Shown: one piece after another, positions 17,347 to 26,709 of the stretch | Layout: every line of letters starts with the position of its first letter | Position numbering within the stretch: the stretch's first letter is position 1 | Notes under the pieces: generated by a model | The model's database searches: none | Told to the model about the DNA's origin: nothing | The model's input: the letters and a program-made list of their open reading frames with translations, nothing else | Program-made: the position numbers and the translations under genes | Origin: Jannaschia sp. CCS1 | Lineage (GTDB): Bacteria > Pseudomonadota > Alphaproteobacteria > Rhodobacterales > Rhodobacteraceae | Reading direction: 5' to 3' | Length of the DNA: 64,000 bases | Assembly (NCBI RefSeq): GCF_000013565.1 | Contig: NC_007802.1 | Location: 3,906,001 to 3,970,000 of the forward strand

Positions 17347-17440
17347 GAGGTTTTCGCTCCGGCTTCGTCGGATCGACCAGCCGGGCGGCAAGCTCCCCGG
17401 ACTCCTCTAGCGTTTTTTCAGCACGATGAAATGGGGAGCG

Positions 17441-19339
17441 TCAGTCCCAAGTAACACCAGCTGGTGGGATGCTTTGGCCATTGTAGGCGACGGCATCGGG
17501 GCCGTGATTGAACACAAACCGCGTGGTGCCGGTGTCACGGATACGGATGTCCTGGGGCAAGGGTTCGGGGGAGAGACCGGCGGCAGAGGAAGCCCGGGTC
17601 AGAACCCGCTCCAGCAGCATCTCATCGGGCCAACCCGCAAGATACGAAAGGTTGGCGGATTGAACGAGAATGGGCGCGCCTGCTTCTGTTTTCTCAACCG
17701 CATCATGCGTCGTCTCAAGATGCTCAAACCACAGCTTCACAGAGCCGCCATTTTCGGCCGGGATCGGCATATCGTTGCGGAGGGTTTCCACACGGGCGAC
17801 GATGGCAGACAGCCCTGAAATCGCAGGAGGTAACGGGACCGGGATGCCAAGCGCCGGTGTCTTTGCATTTGTGTGCGGTCCGAGAAGGACCTGGGCTGTC
17901 GTCTCGGATAGGGCGGCCTTCAGCGCGTCGGACAGGGTGAGAACGCCGGGGGCGAGGACGAGGGCGTAGCCGTTCAGCGTCTTGGCATCCGGCGGAAGGA
18001 TATCGACAGAAAGACCCAGTTTGCGCAGGCCGCGATACACCTCAAACACCAAACGAAAGTAGTCGCAGCCTGCGCCTTGCGGCTGAACGCTCCAGCCCCA
18101 GGCACTGGCGTAGTCGAACACGAGGGCCACCGGGGCTTGGGTGTGTTCGACCGCTGGCATGTCCTGCAATTCGCGGGCGACCTGCGCGGCCTCGGCAAAA
18201 CCCTCCGCTTCAACATTGTCGGGGCGGAGAAGGCCCGCATGGTATTGCTCCTGCGCGAAAGGGGCCTGCCGCCAGCGGAAATACGCGATACATTCGGCGC
18301 CGTGGGCGAAGGCCTCCCACGTCCAGAAGCGCACCATGCCAGGCAGCGGCGCGGGATTGTGAGGGGCCCAGTTCACGGGGCCGGGCTGTTGCTCCATCAC
18401 CCACCAGCGGCCATTTTGTCCGACAGCCCGGTAAAGATCGTGGTGGAAGGCCTGAAAATCCGGATCACCCTGGCGGGCATAACGGCGCTTGTGTTCAGGC
18501 GAGCTTTCCAGGCGGTCCTCCAGAAAGCCCAACGGGTAGCTGTCCCACGTCGCGATTTCCATCTGGCGTCCGGTGGCGAAGTGATCGAATTCGACGATCC
18601 GACCCATGTAATTGTGGCTGATTGGCACGTCGGAATGGGCACGGATCGCGGCGACTTGCGCGCCATTGAAGCGGGCGACCTGGTCGGACGAGAAGCGGCG
18701 AAAGTCCAGCGCGTGGGACGGGTTGGGCTCTGCCACCGACAGGTTCGGCAAGTCGATATCGTCAAAACTGTCATAGTCCATCGACCAGAAGACATTGCCC
18801 CAAGCGCGGTTCAGCGCATCTGGGGATTGATATTTCTGCGCCAGCCACTCCCGGAACGCAGTTTGGGCGGCGTCCGAGTAACTATAGACCGTGTCATGGC
18901 AGCCATATTCGTTATCGGTCTGCCATGCGTCCACCTTGCGCCCAAACCGCTCGGCCAGAAGGCCAGTGATCCGGACACCTTCTTCGCGGTAGCCGTCATG
19001 GGAAAAACAGTAATGGCGGCGGGAGCCGAATTTTCGAGGCCTACCCTGGTCATCAACCGCAAGCATATCGGGGTGCCGCGCGACCATCCAACGGGGCGGC
19101 GTGGCGGTCGGGGTGCCAAGCACAACCTTGAGGCCTGCCGCATGCAGCACGTCAATCGCACGGTCGAGCCAGTCGAACTGCAAATCGCCGGGGGAGGGTT
19201 CCAACCGGCTCCAGGCGAACTCTCCAATACGGACCCAGGTCAGCCCAAGGACGGCCATGCGCGCAGCATCCTCCGCCCAGATCTTCTCAGGCCAATGCTC
19301 GGGGTAGTAACAGGTGCCAAGCGTCCGCTGGAGGGTCAT
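17441..19339 (-). CDS. Beta-galactosidase, glycoside hydrolase family 42
   Basis: 632-residue GH42 enzyme hydrolysing terminal beta-galactosides. The N-terminus GTCYYPEHWPEKIWAEDAARM is typical. The proton donor is Glu144 in WQTDNEYGCHDT and the nucleophile Glu316 in WWVMEQQPGPVNW. The TIM barrel is followed by a trimerisation-like domain and a small C-terminal beta domain. No signal peptide is visible, so it should act in the cytoplasm on imported galactosides. It is the last gene of the galactoside operon; its ATG overlaps the lactonase stop (ATGA). Confidence 0.93.
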   Translation of the reverse strand: MTLQRTLGTCYYPEHWPEKIWAEDAARMAVLGLTWVRIGEFAWSRLEPSPGDLQFDWLDRAIDVLHAAGLKVVLGTPTATPPRWMVARHPDMLAVDDQGRPRKFGSRRHYCFSHDGYREEGVRITGLLAERFGRKVDAWQTDNEYGCHDTVYSYSDAAQTAFREWLAQKYQSPDALNRAWGNVFWSMDYDSFDDIDLPNLSVAEPNPSHALDFRRFSSDQVARFNGAQVAAIRAHSDVPISHNYMGRIVEFDHFATGRQMEIATWDSYPLGFLEDRLESSPEHKRRYARQGDPDFQAFHHDLYRAVGQNGRWWVMEQQPGPVNWAPHNPAPLPGMVRFWTWEAFAHGAECIAYFRWRQAPFAQEQYHAGLLRPDNVEAEGFAEAAQVARELQDMPAVEHTQAPVALVFDYASAWGWSVQPQGAGCDYFRLVFEVYRGLRKLGLSVDILPPDAKTLNGYALVLAPGVLTLSDALKAALSETTAQVLLGPHTNAKTPALGIPVPLPPAISGLSAIVARVETLRNDMPIPAENGGSVKLWFEHLETTHDAVEKTEAGAPILVQSANLSYLAGWPDEMLLERVLTRASSAAGLSPEPLPQDIRIRDTGTTRFVFNHGPDAVAYNGQSIPPAGVTWD

Positions 19340-20187
19340 AGGACGACCTGATGCTCGGCCTGGCCTTGGACCGCCGTGGCGATGCGGAGGGTTTTGCCGG
19401 AGTGGGGCGCGGTATCGAACGCGTCCGCAGGCAGGCCTTGGCGCGCGGTAGTGACGTAAAGGTGGCCACCGCCAAACGCGGGGCATGTGGGCTGCGGCAC
19501 CGGCAGTGTGATGTCTTCTACGAACGAACCATCTGGGCTGTAGCGAGCAACGCGCGAGGCCCCCCATTGCGCACACCAAAAATGTCCATCTGCGTCAACA
19601 ACCGCCCCGTCGGGATTCAAACCTTCGGCCCGGTGATCAAGGTAGACATCGGGCGTGCCATCGGGCCATCCGTCCGCATCCAGGGCGTAGCGCCAGACGG
19701 TATTTCTTGCCGTGTCCGCAAAATAGGCGTGGCGTCCGTCCGGTGAAAAGCAGGTGGCGTTCGGGATTGTGACGTTCTTGCGCAAGAGACGCAGTTCGCC
19801 GCGATAATAGCGGTAGAGCGCCCCTGCCCCGGGTTCCGCATTGCGGCCCATAGTGCCGATCCAGAAGCCACCTTGAGGGTCCGCACGGCCATCATTGGAG
19901 CGGGTCACTGAATTGTCCGCCTCCAGCGCGGCGGCGTATTCAGACGTGCCATCGCGCAGATCAAAGACCGAAAGGTCCGCGTCGGAGGCTATCAGCAGGC
20001 GATGTTCATCCACCCATCCGGCGGCAGAGACACAACGGTCAAATGCCCACTCCTGCGGGCCTTCATCGGTGCGTGTCATCAGGCGTTGGCCTATGATGTC
20101 GAACCAAAAAAGCTGCGCCCGTTCCGGATGCCACAGCGGGCCTTCACCAAGCGTGCAGGCACGGTCGTCAAAAACCTCGACCGTCAT
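19336..20187 (-). CDS. SMP-30/gluconolactonase-family sugar lactonase
   Basis: 283-residue six-bladed beta-propeller lactonase. The metal-binding Glu15 is in [35 protein letters not shown] and [20 protein letters not shown] are the repeated blade motifs carrying metal-ligand Asn/Asp. In this operon it should open the galactonolactone produced by the SDR dehydrogenase to galactonate. It overlaps both neighbours by 4 bases. Other sugar lactones cannot be excluded. Confidence 0.9.
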   Translation of the reverse strand: MTVEVFDDRACTLGEGPLWHPERAQLFWFDIIGQRLMTRTDEGPQEWAFDRCVSAAGWVDEHRLLIASDADLSVFDLRDGTSEYAAALEADNSVTRSNDGRADPQGGFWIGTMGRNAEPGAGALYRYYRGELRLLRKNVTIPNATCFSPDGRHAYFADTARNTVWRYALDADGWPDGTPDVYLDHRAEGLNPDGAVVDADGHFWCAQWGASRVARYSPDGSFVEDITLPVPQPTCPAFGGGHLYVTTARQGLPADAFDTAPHSGKTLRIATAVQGQAEHQVVL

Positions 20188-20801
20188 ACCAGCGGGCCCT
20201 TTGTGGCGGTGTCATAGGCTTCCACCATCGTTGCTGCACGAGTGGCGACCTCGGCGACGGACAGGCCGGGCTTGAAGAGCGCGGAGCCGATACCGAATCC
20301 ATCGGCGCTGGCAGCGATCCATTCGCCGAAGTTATCCGCTCCTGCACCGCCGACGGCGAACACCTGTGTCCCCTTAGGCAGGATCGCGCGAATGGCCTTG
20401 AGGCCGGTGGGACCGGCCATGTTGCCGGGGAAGAGCTTCAGACCCGTTGCGCCTGCCTTGAGGGCCGCAAATGCCTCAGTCGGCGTGAAGATACCCGGCC
20501 AGGATTGCAAACCGGCAGCAACCGTTGCGCGGATCACATCGGGGTCGGCATTGGGCGACACGATCAGCTTCCCACCTACATCCGCGACGGCGTGCACATC
20601 ATCGACGCTCAGGACCGTGCCCGCGCCGATCAGCGCGCGGTCGCCACAGGCGTGCACCATCGCGCCGATGCTCTCAAACGGATCGGGGGAGTTCAGCGGC
20701 ACCTCAATGCGGTCGATGCCAGCGGCGATCAACGCCTCCGCCATGGGAACGGCCTCAGGCGGGGTCACCCCACGCAGAATGGCGATAAGCGGGCGCGACA
20801 T
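20184..20801 (-). CDS. dgoA: 2-dehydro-3-deoxy-6-phosphogalactonate aldolase
   Basis: 205-residue class I aldolase cleaving 2-dehydro-3-deoxy-6-phosphogalactonate to pyruvate and glyceraldehyde-3-phosphate. The start is [15 protein letters not shown]. The general base Glu33 lies in [10 protein letters not shown] and the Schiff-base Lys122 in [11 protein letters not shown]. The PLNSP stretch points to the galactose-type (DgoA) rather than KDPG (Eda) enzyme. The ATG at 20801 overlaps the kinase stop by one base (TGATG). It is the last step of the De Ley-Doudoroff route in this operon. Confidence 0.92.
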   Translation of the reverse strand: MSRPLIAILRGVTPPEAVPMAEALIAAGIDRIEVPLNSPDPFESIGAMVHACGDRALIGAGTVLSVDDVHAVADVGGKLIVSPNADPDVIRATVAAGLQSWPGIFTPTEAFAALKAGATGLKLFPGNMAGPTGLKAIRAILPKGTQVFAVGGAGADNFGEWIAASADGFGIGSALFKPGLSVAEVATRAATMVEAYDTATKGPLV

Positions 20802-21712
20802 CAGGCGGACTCCGTCAAGGATTGGTGCATGTGCGCGAGACCCGCACGCGTGAGGGGGGCAGCATCGAATATACGCGCGTCCACCCCTTGGGTCTTCAGG
20901 GCGTCGGCGTAAGCAGCCACGAGGGCCGGACTGCCTGCAATGGCGACGTCCTGACCCAACCAATAGGGCTTGGTTGCGGCAAGCTCCGCCCCGATCAGGT
21001 AACCTGAGAGCTTGGCCCGCGCTGTAGTGGTGTCCTGCCCATTCAGCACGTTTTGCGCCCGCAAGCCGAACAGCCGTTGCGACAGCTTCTCGGGCCGGGA
21101 CATGGTGTCGGAAACGGCCTCCGCGAAAGCGTCTGGATCGTCACCGGCCTCGGCAATCGAGTGGCGCAGGACGGATTTCTCAGCAAGCAGCTGAAACATC
21201 TCTCCGGTCATGCAGGTCTGAAAGCTGACCACCTCTTCGGCCGAAAGACGCACCCATTTGGCGTGGGTGCCGGGCAGGCAGAGGACCCCGTCAAAGCTCT
21301 TATGTGCCGCGAGAAAGCCCGCGATCTGCGTTTCCTCGCCCCGCATGACATCCGCGGGGTCGGCCTGTTTGAGGCCGGGAATGATCTGGACATTCAAGCG
21401 CGGGTCGACCGTTGGGGCTTGGACAGGCTTAAGGTCACAAGGCTTGGCGGGAACGGCTGTGTATGGCGCCTCGAACCAGCCCTGTCGTGCGCCGACCATA
21501 CCGCAGGCAACGATATGCATGGGGCTCTGACCCAACCAAGGCTCGATCAGGCGCAGCAACGCGGGCTCGAACCCGTCGCGATCAAGCCCCCCCATACCGT
21601 CGGCGCTTTTGGCCTCTGCACGGACCTCGTCGCCGACCATGGCCCAGGCCCGCAGATGGGTGGTGCCCCAATCGACGGCAATCCAGTCGGCGTATGACGT
21701 ATTGCCACTCAT
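20801..21712 (-). CDS. dgoK: 2-dehydro-3-deoxygalactonokinase
   Basis: 303-residue kinase that phosphorylates 2-dehydro-3-deoxygalactonate. The ATP-binding N-terminus [15 protein letters not shown] and the conserved [25 protein letters not shown] and GEMFQLL segments are characteristic of DgoK. It is translationally coupled to the aldolase downstream and overlaps the dehydrogenase upstream by 4 bases. Confidence 0.92.
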   Translation of the reverse strand: MSGNTSYADWIAVDWGTTHLRAWAMVGDEVRAEAKSADGMGGLDRDGFEPALLRLIEPWLGQSPMHIVACGMVGARQGWFEAPYTAVPAKPCDLKPVQAPTVDPRLNVQIIPGLKQADPADVMRGEETQIAGFLAAHKSFDGVLCLPGTHAKWVRLSAEEVVSFQTCMTGEMFQLLAEKSVLRHSIAEAGDDPDAFAEAVSDTMSRPEKLSQRLFGLRAQNVLNGQDTTTARAKLSGYLIGAELAATKPYWLGQDVAIAGSPALVAAYADALKTQGVDARIFDAAPLTRAGLAHMHQSLTESA

Positions 21713-22479
21713 CCCGTCGTCACCACGCCGCCATCAATCACCATGGTCTGTCCGGTCATCGCCTTGGAGGCCTTGGAGGCCAGAAACAGGGTGCCGCCGA
21801 CAATGTCGGAGGGCTCCAGATGCTCCTTGAGGCACATCCGCTCCATATGGGCGGCGAGATCTTCGGGGGATGCCCACATTTCCAGCTGTTTGTCGGTCAG
21901 GACCCAGCCCGGGGCCAGCGCATTGACGCGGATATTATCGGGGCCAAATTCACGCGCAAGGCTGCGGGTCATGGCCGTGATGCCGCCATTGGCGCTGGTG
22001 TAGGCCGGATAGCCCGCATTGCCCATCATGTAGCTGATCGACGACATGTTAATGATCGCGCCGCCGCCCATGGCCTGCATCCCCTCAATCACCGCCTGGC
22101 AGCCGAAGAAATAGGCCTTGAGGTTGATCGACTGGGACCAGTCCCAAAACGCTTCATCAACCTCCAGCGTCTTGTGACGTTTGTCGTTGGCGGCGTTGTT
22201 GACCAGCACCGTGACTGTGCCGTGGGCGGTAGAGGCTTCTGCGATGCAGGCGCGCAAATGGTTGGTGTCGGTGATATCGCAAATCAGGGCCAGGGGGCGA
22301 TTGCCTGTTGCGGCCTCCATCTCCTCGGCGAACTCTGAGGCCTCAGACCGCTGCACGAAGGCCACCTTCGCACCTTGCCGCAAGAATCCCTCCGTAAGGC
22401 TCGCGCCAATGCCGGAGCCGCCGCCGGTGATGAACACCGAGGCTCCGTTCAGGTCAGGATAGGTCGCGAAATCTGTCAT
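21709..22479 (-). CDS. SDR-family sugar 1-dehydrogenase, probable galactose dehydrogenase, with unusual YxxxN site
   Basis: 256-residue short-chain dehydrogenase. The cofactor motif is FITGGGSGIGASL, followed by CDITD and VLVNNAAND, and a C-terminal LAPGWVLTDKQ that recalls bacterial galactose/arabinose SDR dehydrogenases. The expected reaction is galactose to galactonolactone with NAD(P). The active-site line is SSISYMMGNAGYPAYTSANGG: Tyr160 is present but the normally invariant Lys four residues later is Asn164, read directly from an AAT codon. This may alter or abolish activity, or define a variant subgroup. The start at 22479 overlaps the alpha-galactosidase stop. Confidence 0.85.
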   Translation of the reverse strand: MTDFATYPDLNGASVFITGGGSGIGASLTEGFLRQGAKVAFVQRSEASEFAEEMEAATGNRPLALICDITDTNHLRACIAEASTAHGTVTVLVNNAANDKRHKTLEVDEAFWDWSQSINLKAYFFGCQAVIEGMQAMGGGAIINMSSISYMMGNAGYPAYTSANGGITAMTRSLAREFGPDNIRVNALAPGWVLTDKQLEMWASPEDLAAHMERMCLKEHLEPSDIVGGTLFLASKASKAMTGQTMVIDGGVVTTG

Positions 22480-24635
22480 AGGCGTTCGCCCTCCAGCACC
22501 CACATTGTGTCGGGGTAGTTCCATGGCAAGGTCAAGCCATGATGCATTAGCCACGCGCCCGAGACCTCTATGGGGCCGTCCTTCAGCGCAGGCATGCCAC
22601 GGCTCAGCGCCGGGGCGGTGCCCCGGTTCATCAGCGTGATCCTGTAGCGCGCCTGATCATCCAATGCGGTCAGGCGCAGGGGGCGCGGCGCGATCTGGTC
22701 AGACGTCGCAGCTTTGCCAGCAAAGACAACGAAGCGGTCGCCGTCGCGGGTCATCTGTTGTTCGGCTATCACTGCCGGATCGGCACTGTCTAGGCGCAGA
22801 ATATCTGCCGTCAGCATCCAGTCGCGGTTGAACTTCCACCAGCTCGTGACCTCTCGCAGAACGGCCGCCTCCCGTGCGTCCAGTTCTCGCGGGTCCATCT
22901 CGAACCCCATATGACGTTGGGCCGCAACCCAGGCGCGGAAGGAGATGTCAAACACACGACCAGATGTATGGCACCGCCGTGGCCCGACATGAGAGCCGGT
23001 CACGGCGATGGGCAGGAACAGCGCGGCATCGTGCTGGATGCGCAGACGTTCCAGCGCGTCATTGGAGTCGCTCAACCAAATCCGTTGGGTCCGCTGCATG
23101 ATACCGAAATCAATCCGCCCGCCACCGGACGCGCAGGACTCAATCTCCACATGCGGGAAGTCCGCGCGCAGACGGTCAATCAACGCGTAGGAGCCGCGCG
23201 TCTGATCCGCATCGGGCATCGGCAGAACACGGTTGTGGTCCCATTTGATGTAGTCGATGGGATGCGCGGCCAGCACCGCCGCCATGCGCCCGTAGATGAA
23301 ATCGCGCACCTCTGGCAGCGCCATGTTGAGCGCCTTTTGCTGACGGCCCAGGGTCTGGTCTTCCCCGCCCAACGCCCAATCGGGGTGGGCGCGGTGGATG
23401 TCGCTGTCGGGGTTGATCATCTCAGGCTCGAACCAGATGCCAAAAGTCATGCCAAGGCCGTGGACATGGTCAATCAGCGGGCCCAATCCATCGGGATATT
23501 TCCTGACATCCACCTCCCAGTCGGACAGGCTGCGGGTGTCGTCATCGCGTTGACCAAACCAGCCATCATCCAGCACGAAGCGCTCTGCGCCAAGGTCTGC
23601 GGCGCGTTCTGCAATGTCCTTGAGGACAGGAAGCTTGTGATCGAAATAGACCGCTTCCCAGCAGTTGTAATGCACCGGGCGCGGGCGGTCTGGGTCGGGC
23701 CAAGTGACAATCCGGTCGCGCAGATGGCGTTGGAAGCTGACGGCGCAGCCATTCAGCCCGACGCCGGAATAGGTGACATAGAGTGTCGCGGATGAGAATG
23801 TCGTCGCGGCCTGCGTTTCCATCCGCGCGGCGTGGCCGAACTGGATCTGGCGACGCCCATCGGGCAACTCCTCGGCAATCATCTTGTGCCCGCCCGACCA
23901 GCCGTAGTGGAACCCGTAAGCCTCCCCCTGCGTGTTCGTGCAGCCCGTCACCGGGATCAGAAGGCCCGGGAAATGTTCATGCCCGGTACGGCCCGTGCGG
24001 TTTTCGCGGTACCGCATGCCCGGCGACCACGCGGTGCGATTGGTCTGAAACTCTCCGGTCCAGCGGCCCGCAAAGTCGATCATCTCCTCGCTTTGCTGCG
24101 GCGCGGGCAGAACCGGGGCCGCGAGCCAGTGCAGATGCACGGGACGGGTCGCATCCAGCCGGGTCTTGGCCGTAATGATGCGGGTTGATGGGTCCGTGGC
24201 GAAATGGAACGAAAGCGTCAGGCCGTTGGGTTCATCGGCATAGATCAGGACTAGCCCGTCTTCGCTGAGTTCTTCATTTTCGTAGCAGAACTTCGGCAGC
24301 AGCGGCGTGCCATCGCCATCCCTCAGGATCAACCCGGGCTGCCCGGGAAAGGTGCGGATCGCCTCCGGGCACAGCGACAGGTCCGGGTTTTCGTCCAGCA
24401 TTCCGCCTGTCACATCCAATGCATGGGCGGCCTGGAGCGTTGTAAGATCGTCCGTCATCGGCAGGGGCGCACCCCAATAGACGACCTGAGGCAGGCGGTC
24501 ACCGGTGGCAGCCAGCACCAAGGTCTGACGCCCGTCATCATCCAGACGCCAGGTCCGCACGTCCCGCTTGGCGACATCAGCCTTCGTGCCCACGGGCAAG
24601 CCGTCAGCTATCTTGTCGTCCACGACAATATCCAT
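22476..24635 (-). CDS. Alpha-galactosidase, glycoside hydrolase family 36
   Basis: 719-residue GH36 enzyme releasing galactose from alpha-galactosides such as melibiose or raffinose. An N-terminal beta-sandwich is followed by a TIM barrel with FVLDDGWFGQRDDD, the nucleophile Asp466 in DYIKWDHNR, the loop ESCASGGGRIDFG, and the acid/base Asp523 in WLSDSND. No signal peptide is seen, so it should be cytoplasmic, fed by the ABC importer. It lies 44 bases downstream of the second permease and overlaps the SDR gene by 4 bases. Confidence 0.93.
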   Translation of the reverse strand: MDIVVDDKIADGLPVGTKADVAKRDVRTWRLDDDGRQTLVLAATGDRLPQVVYWGAPLPMTDDLTTLQAAHALDVTGGMLDENPDLSLCPEAIRTFPGQPGLILRDGDGTPLLPKFCYENEELSEDGLVLIYADEPNGLTLSFHFATDPSTRIITAKTRLDATRPVHLHWLAAPVLPAPQQSEEMIDFAGRWTGEFQTNRTAWSPGMRYRENRTGRTGHEHFPGLLIPVTGCTNTQGEAYGFHYGWSGGHKMIAEELPDGRRQIQFGHAARMETQAATTFSSATLYVTYSGVGLNGCAVSFQRHLRDRIVTWPDPDRPRPVHYNCWEAVYFDHKLPVLKDIAERAADLGAERFVLDDGWFGQRDDDTRSLSDWEVDVRKYPDGLGPLIDHVHGLGMTFGIWFEPEMINPDSDIHRAHPDWALGGEDQTLGRQQKALNMALPEVRDFIYGRMAAVLAAHPIDYIKWDHNRVLPMPDADQTRGSYALIDRLRADFPHVEIESCASGGGRIDFGIMQRTQRIWLSDSNDALERLRIQHDAALFLPIAVTGSHVGPRRCHTSGRVFDISFRAWVAAQRHMGFEMDPRELDAREAAVLREVTSWWKFNRDWMLTADILRLDSADPAVIAEQQMTRDGDRFVVFAGKAATSDQIAPRPLRLTALDDQARYRITLMNRGTAPALSRGMPALKDGPIEVSGAWLMHHGLTLPWNYPDTMWVLEGERL

Positions 24636-24679
24636 TGTCCGACCTCTACTCTGACAACATGCGTTGTCTGACCTCTTGC

Positions 24680-25531
24680 TTACTTAACTGCGCCAAGCGT
24701 CAAGCCCGCGATGAAGTGTTTTTGCATCAGGAAGAACATCGCCACGGGCGGGATTGCGGCCACGATGCTGCCCGCACTCATCAGGTGATACATCGCACGG
24801 AACTGCGCGTTGAACGCGGTGATCCCGGCGGTGACGGGCTGGCTTTCGGGCGATTGGGTCAGGACGACGGCCCAAAAGAAATCATTCCAGATGAAGGTGA
24901 AGATCAGCACACACAACGCTGCGATGGCGGGCCGCATGAGGGGCAGGACGACATACCAGAAGATGCGATATTCGCTGACGCCTTCCACGCGCGCCGCCTC
25001 GATCAACTCCCGCGGCAAAGCACGGATGAAGTTGCGCATGAACAGCGTGCAGAATCCGGTCTGAAACGCGATGTGGAACAGGATCAGGCCCATGCGCGTG
25101 TCGTAAAGGCCCATCTGGTCCGTCAGATCACGCACCGGCACCATCAGAATCTGGAATGGCACAAAGTTGCCCGCCACGAACATGAAGAAGATCAGCAGAT
25201 TACCCTTGAAGCGGTACACGCCCAACGCAAAGCCCGTCATGCATGACAGGGCAACGGCGCCAAGCATCGTGGGCACGGTAATGACGACAGAGTTCCACAG
25301 GTAGCGGGGCATATCCGACTCGGCGAAGACCATCCAGTAGTTGGTCACGCCTTCCAGACCGCCCTCGGGCCAGCCCCAGTAATTGCCCTGGGTGAAGTCA
25401 TCGCCGGACTTCACCGAGAACCACATAACCGCCAGCAGGGGGATCAGCCAGACCAGCAATATGAAAGGCAACAACACTTGGTAGCCAATGCGGGCGGGGG
25501 TGGAATAATGCTCAATGGGACGTGGAAACAT
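24680..25531 (-). CDS. Carbohydrate ABC transporter permease, MalG type
   Basis: Inner-membrane permease of 283 residues for the galactoside importer. It has about six hydrophobic segments and the EAA loop ELIEAARVEGVSEYRIFWYVVLPLMRPA. It ends HFIAGLTLGAVK, a usual terminus of MalG/UgpE-like proteins. The start is 4 bases beyond the stop of the MalF-type gene. The ATPase partner is most likely the MalK-type protein encoded divergently at 28973. Confidence 0.92.
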   Translation of the reverse strand: MFPRPIEHYSTPARIGYQVLLPFILLVWLIPLLAVMWFSVKSGDDFTQGNYWGWPEGGLEGVTNYWMVFAESDMPRYLWNSVVITVPTMLGAVALSCMTGFALGVYRFKGNLLIFFMFVAGNFVPFQILMVPVRDLTDQMGLYDTRMGLILFHIAFQTGFCTLFMRNFIRALPRELIEAARVEGVSEYRIFWYVVLPLMRPAIAALCVLIFTFIWNDFFWAVVLTQSPESQPVTAGITAFNAQFRAMYHLMSAGSIVAAIPPVAMFFLMQKHFIAGLTLGAVK

Positions 25532-25535
25532 GGAT

Positions 25536-26588
25536 TTATACCTTCTCGTCCCGCCACATCTTCCAAAGGAAGCCGGCGATGTAGACCATCATGATCAGGA
25601 ACAGGATCACGGCGATGGCCGAGCCATAGCCCATGCGGAAGCCGAACTCGCTGAGCGCCACGTCGTACATGTAGAATGCCAGAACGGAGGTGTTGTAGAA
25701 CCCCGGTCCGCCGTTGGTCATGATCGTGATCAGGTCAAACGACCGCAAAGCCCCGATGACCGTCACGACGATGGCGATGAATGTGGCGGGCCAAAGCTGC
25801 GGCAGCACAACGTACCAGAGCATCTTGGGTCCCCTTGCGCCATCCAGCCGCGCAGCTTCAATCTGCTCGGGGTCCACGGCATTCAGGCCCGTGAGATACA
25901 GGATCATGCAATAAGCCGTCTGCGGCCAGAGACCCGCGGCAATGATGCCGTAGGTGGCGGTGGAGTTACTGCCGAGAATGTTGACGGGCCCGAGGTTGAA
26001 CCACCCCAGGATCACGTTCAGCAGGCCTTCATCCGCACCCGGCAACATGAACCAGGAAAAGACGAGGCCGACCACAACTTGGCTAAGAACGAACGGAAAG
26101 AAGAACAGCGACTTGTAAAGCCGCATCCCAAACACCTTCTGGTTCAGGAACAGAGCGATGAACAACCCGCCCGGAATGGCGAGGAAGTAGAGCACCAGCC
26201 AGATCACGTTGTTCTTGAGAGAGGTCCAGAAGAACGGATCATCATAGAGGTTGGCGTAGTTTTCCATGCCGACGTATTCGGCATTCCAGACGGTATTGCC
26301 CGTCAGCTCGCACCCTTCTTCGCGGCCCGCGCGGTTGCCCAAATCAAGGCAGGCCTGATCGGTTAATCCAGAGCCTTCAACGCCACGATACTGCGGCGAA
26401 TAGAGGCCGTTCCATTCGTAGAGCGAAATGTAGAATGACTGGAAAATCGGGTACAACACATAGGTTGCGAAAAAGATGAACGCGGGCAAAAGGAAGAGCC
26501 ATGGTGCAATGGCCTGCTGACTGATTTTGCGGCGCGGCACAGGGTCGTTTGACTGCGGAATGGGCGTGTCGGTTGTGACGGATGCCAT
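25536..26588 (-). CDS. Carbohydrate ABC transporter permease, MalF type
   Basis: Inner-membrane permease of 350 residues, partner of the MalG-type protein. A long periplasmic loop after the first helix contains two Cys (QACLDLGN, EEGCELTG). The EAA loop is EQIEAARLDGARGPKMLWYVVLPQLWPA. The start at 26588 is supported by AAGGGGA about seven bases upstream; reading further upstream gives low-complexity sequence derived from intergenic hairpins. It is separated from the binding-protein gene by 121 bases holding two stable stem-loops. Confidence 0.92.
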   Translation of the reverse strand: MASVTTDTPIPQSNDPVPRRKISQQAIAPWLFLLPAFIFFATYVLYPIFQSFYISLYEWNGLYSPQYRGVEGSGLTDQACLDLGNRAGREEGCELTGNTVWNAEYVGMENYANLYDDPFFWTSLKNNVIWLVLYFLAIPGGLFIALFLNQKVFGMRLYKSLFFFPFVLSQVVVGLVFSWFMLPGADEGLLNVILGWFNLGPVNILGSNSTATYGIIAAGLWPQTAYCMILYLTGLNAVDPEQIEAARLDGARGPKMLWYVVLPQLWPATFIAIVVTVIGALRSFDLITIMTNGGPGFYNTSVLAFYMYDVALSEFGFRMGYGSAIAVILFLIMMVYIAGFLWKMWRDEKV

Positions 26589-26645
26589 GCGAACGGTCCC
26601 CTTGCGGCTTTTGGATGTCCCGGTGCCCTCTGCCCCAGGTCGTAG

Positions 26646-26696
26646 GGCGGGATCTATCCCGCCGCGCGATCGATTGGCGGGGAGGTGCCCCGCCAA
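26646..26696 (-). repeat. Two adjacent perfect stem-loops between binding-protein and permease genes (REP-like)
   Basis: First palindrome: GGCGGGAT (26646-26653) with ATCCCGCC (26656-26663), 8 base pairs around 2 bases. Second: TTGGCGGGG (26674-26682) with CCCCGCCAA (26688-26696), 9 base pairs around 5 bases. Both lie in the transcribed gap of the galactoside operon, immediately 3' of the binding-protein coding region. There is no following T run. They resemble the REP-type hairpins that protect malE-like mRNA and lower permease expression. Confidence 0.65.
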
Positions 26697-26709
26697 CCAA
26701 CTCTTTTTC

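Noticed and set aside
17381-17419. Terminator between gabD and the beta-galactosidase gene
   Set aside because: CCGGG and CCCGG arms exist, but the T run lies more than ten bases beyond the stem, so the geometry is wrong for a Rho-independent terminator.
18077-19351. 424-codon plus-strand open frame opposite the GH42 gene
   Set aside because: The minus strand has intact GH42 catalytic glutamates and operon overlaps; the plus reading has no motif.
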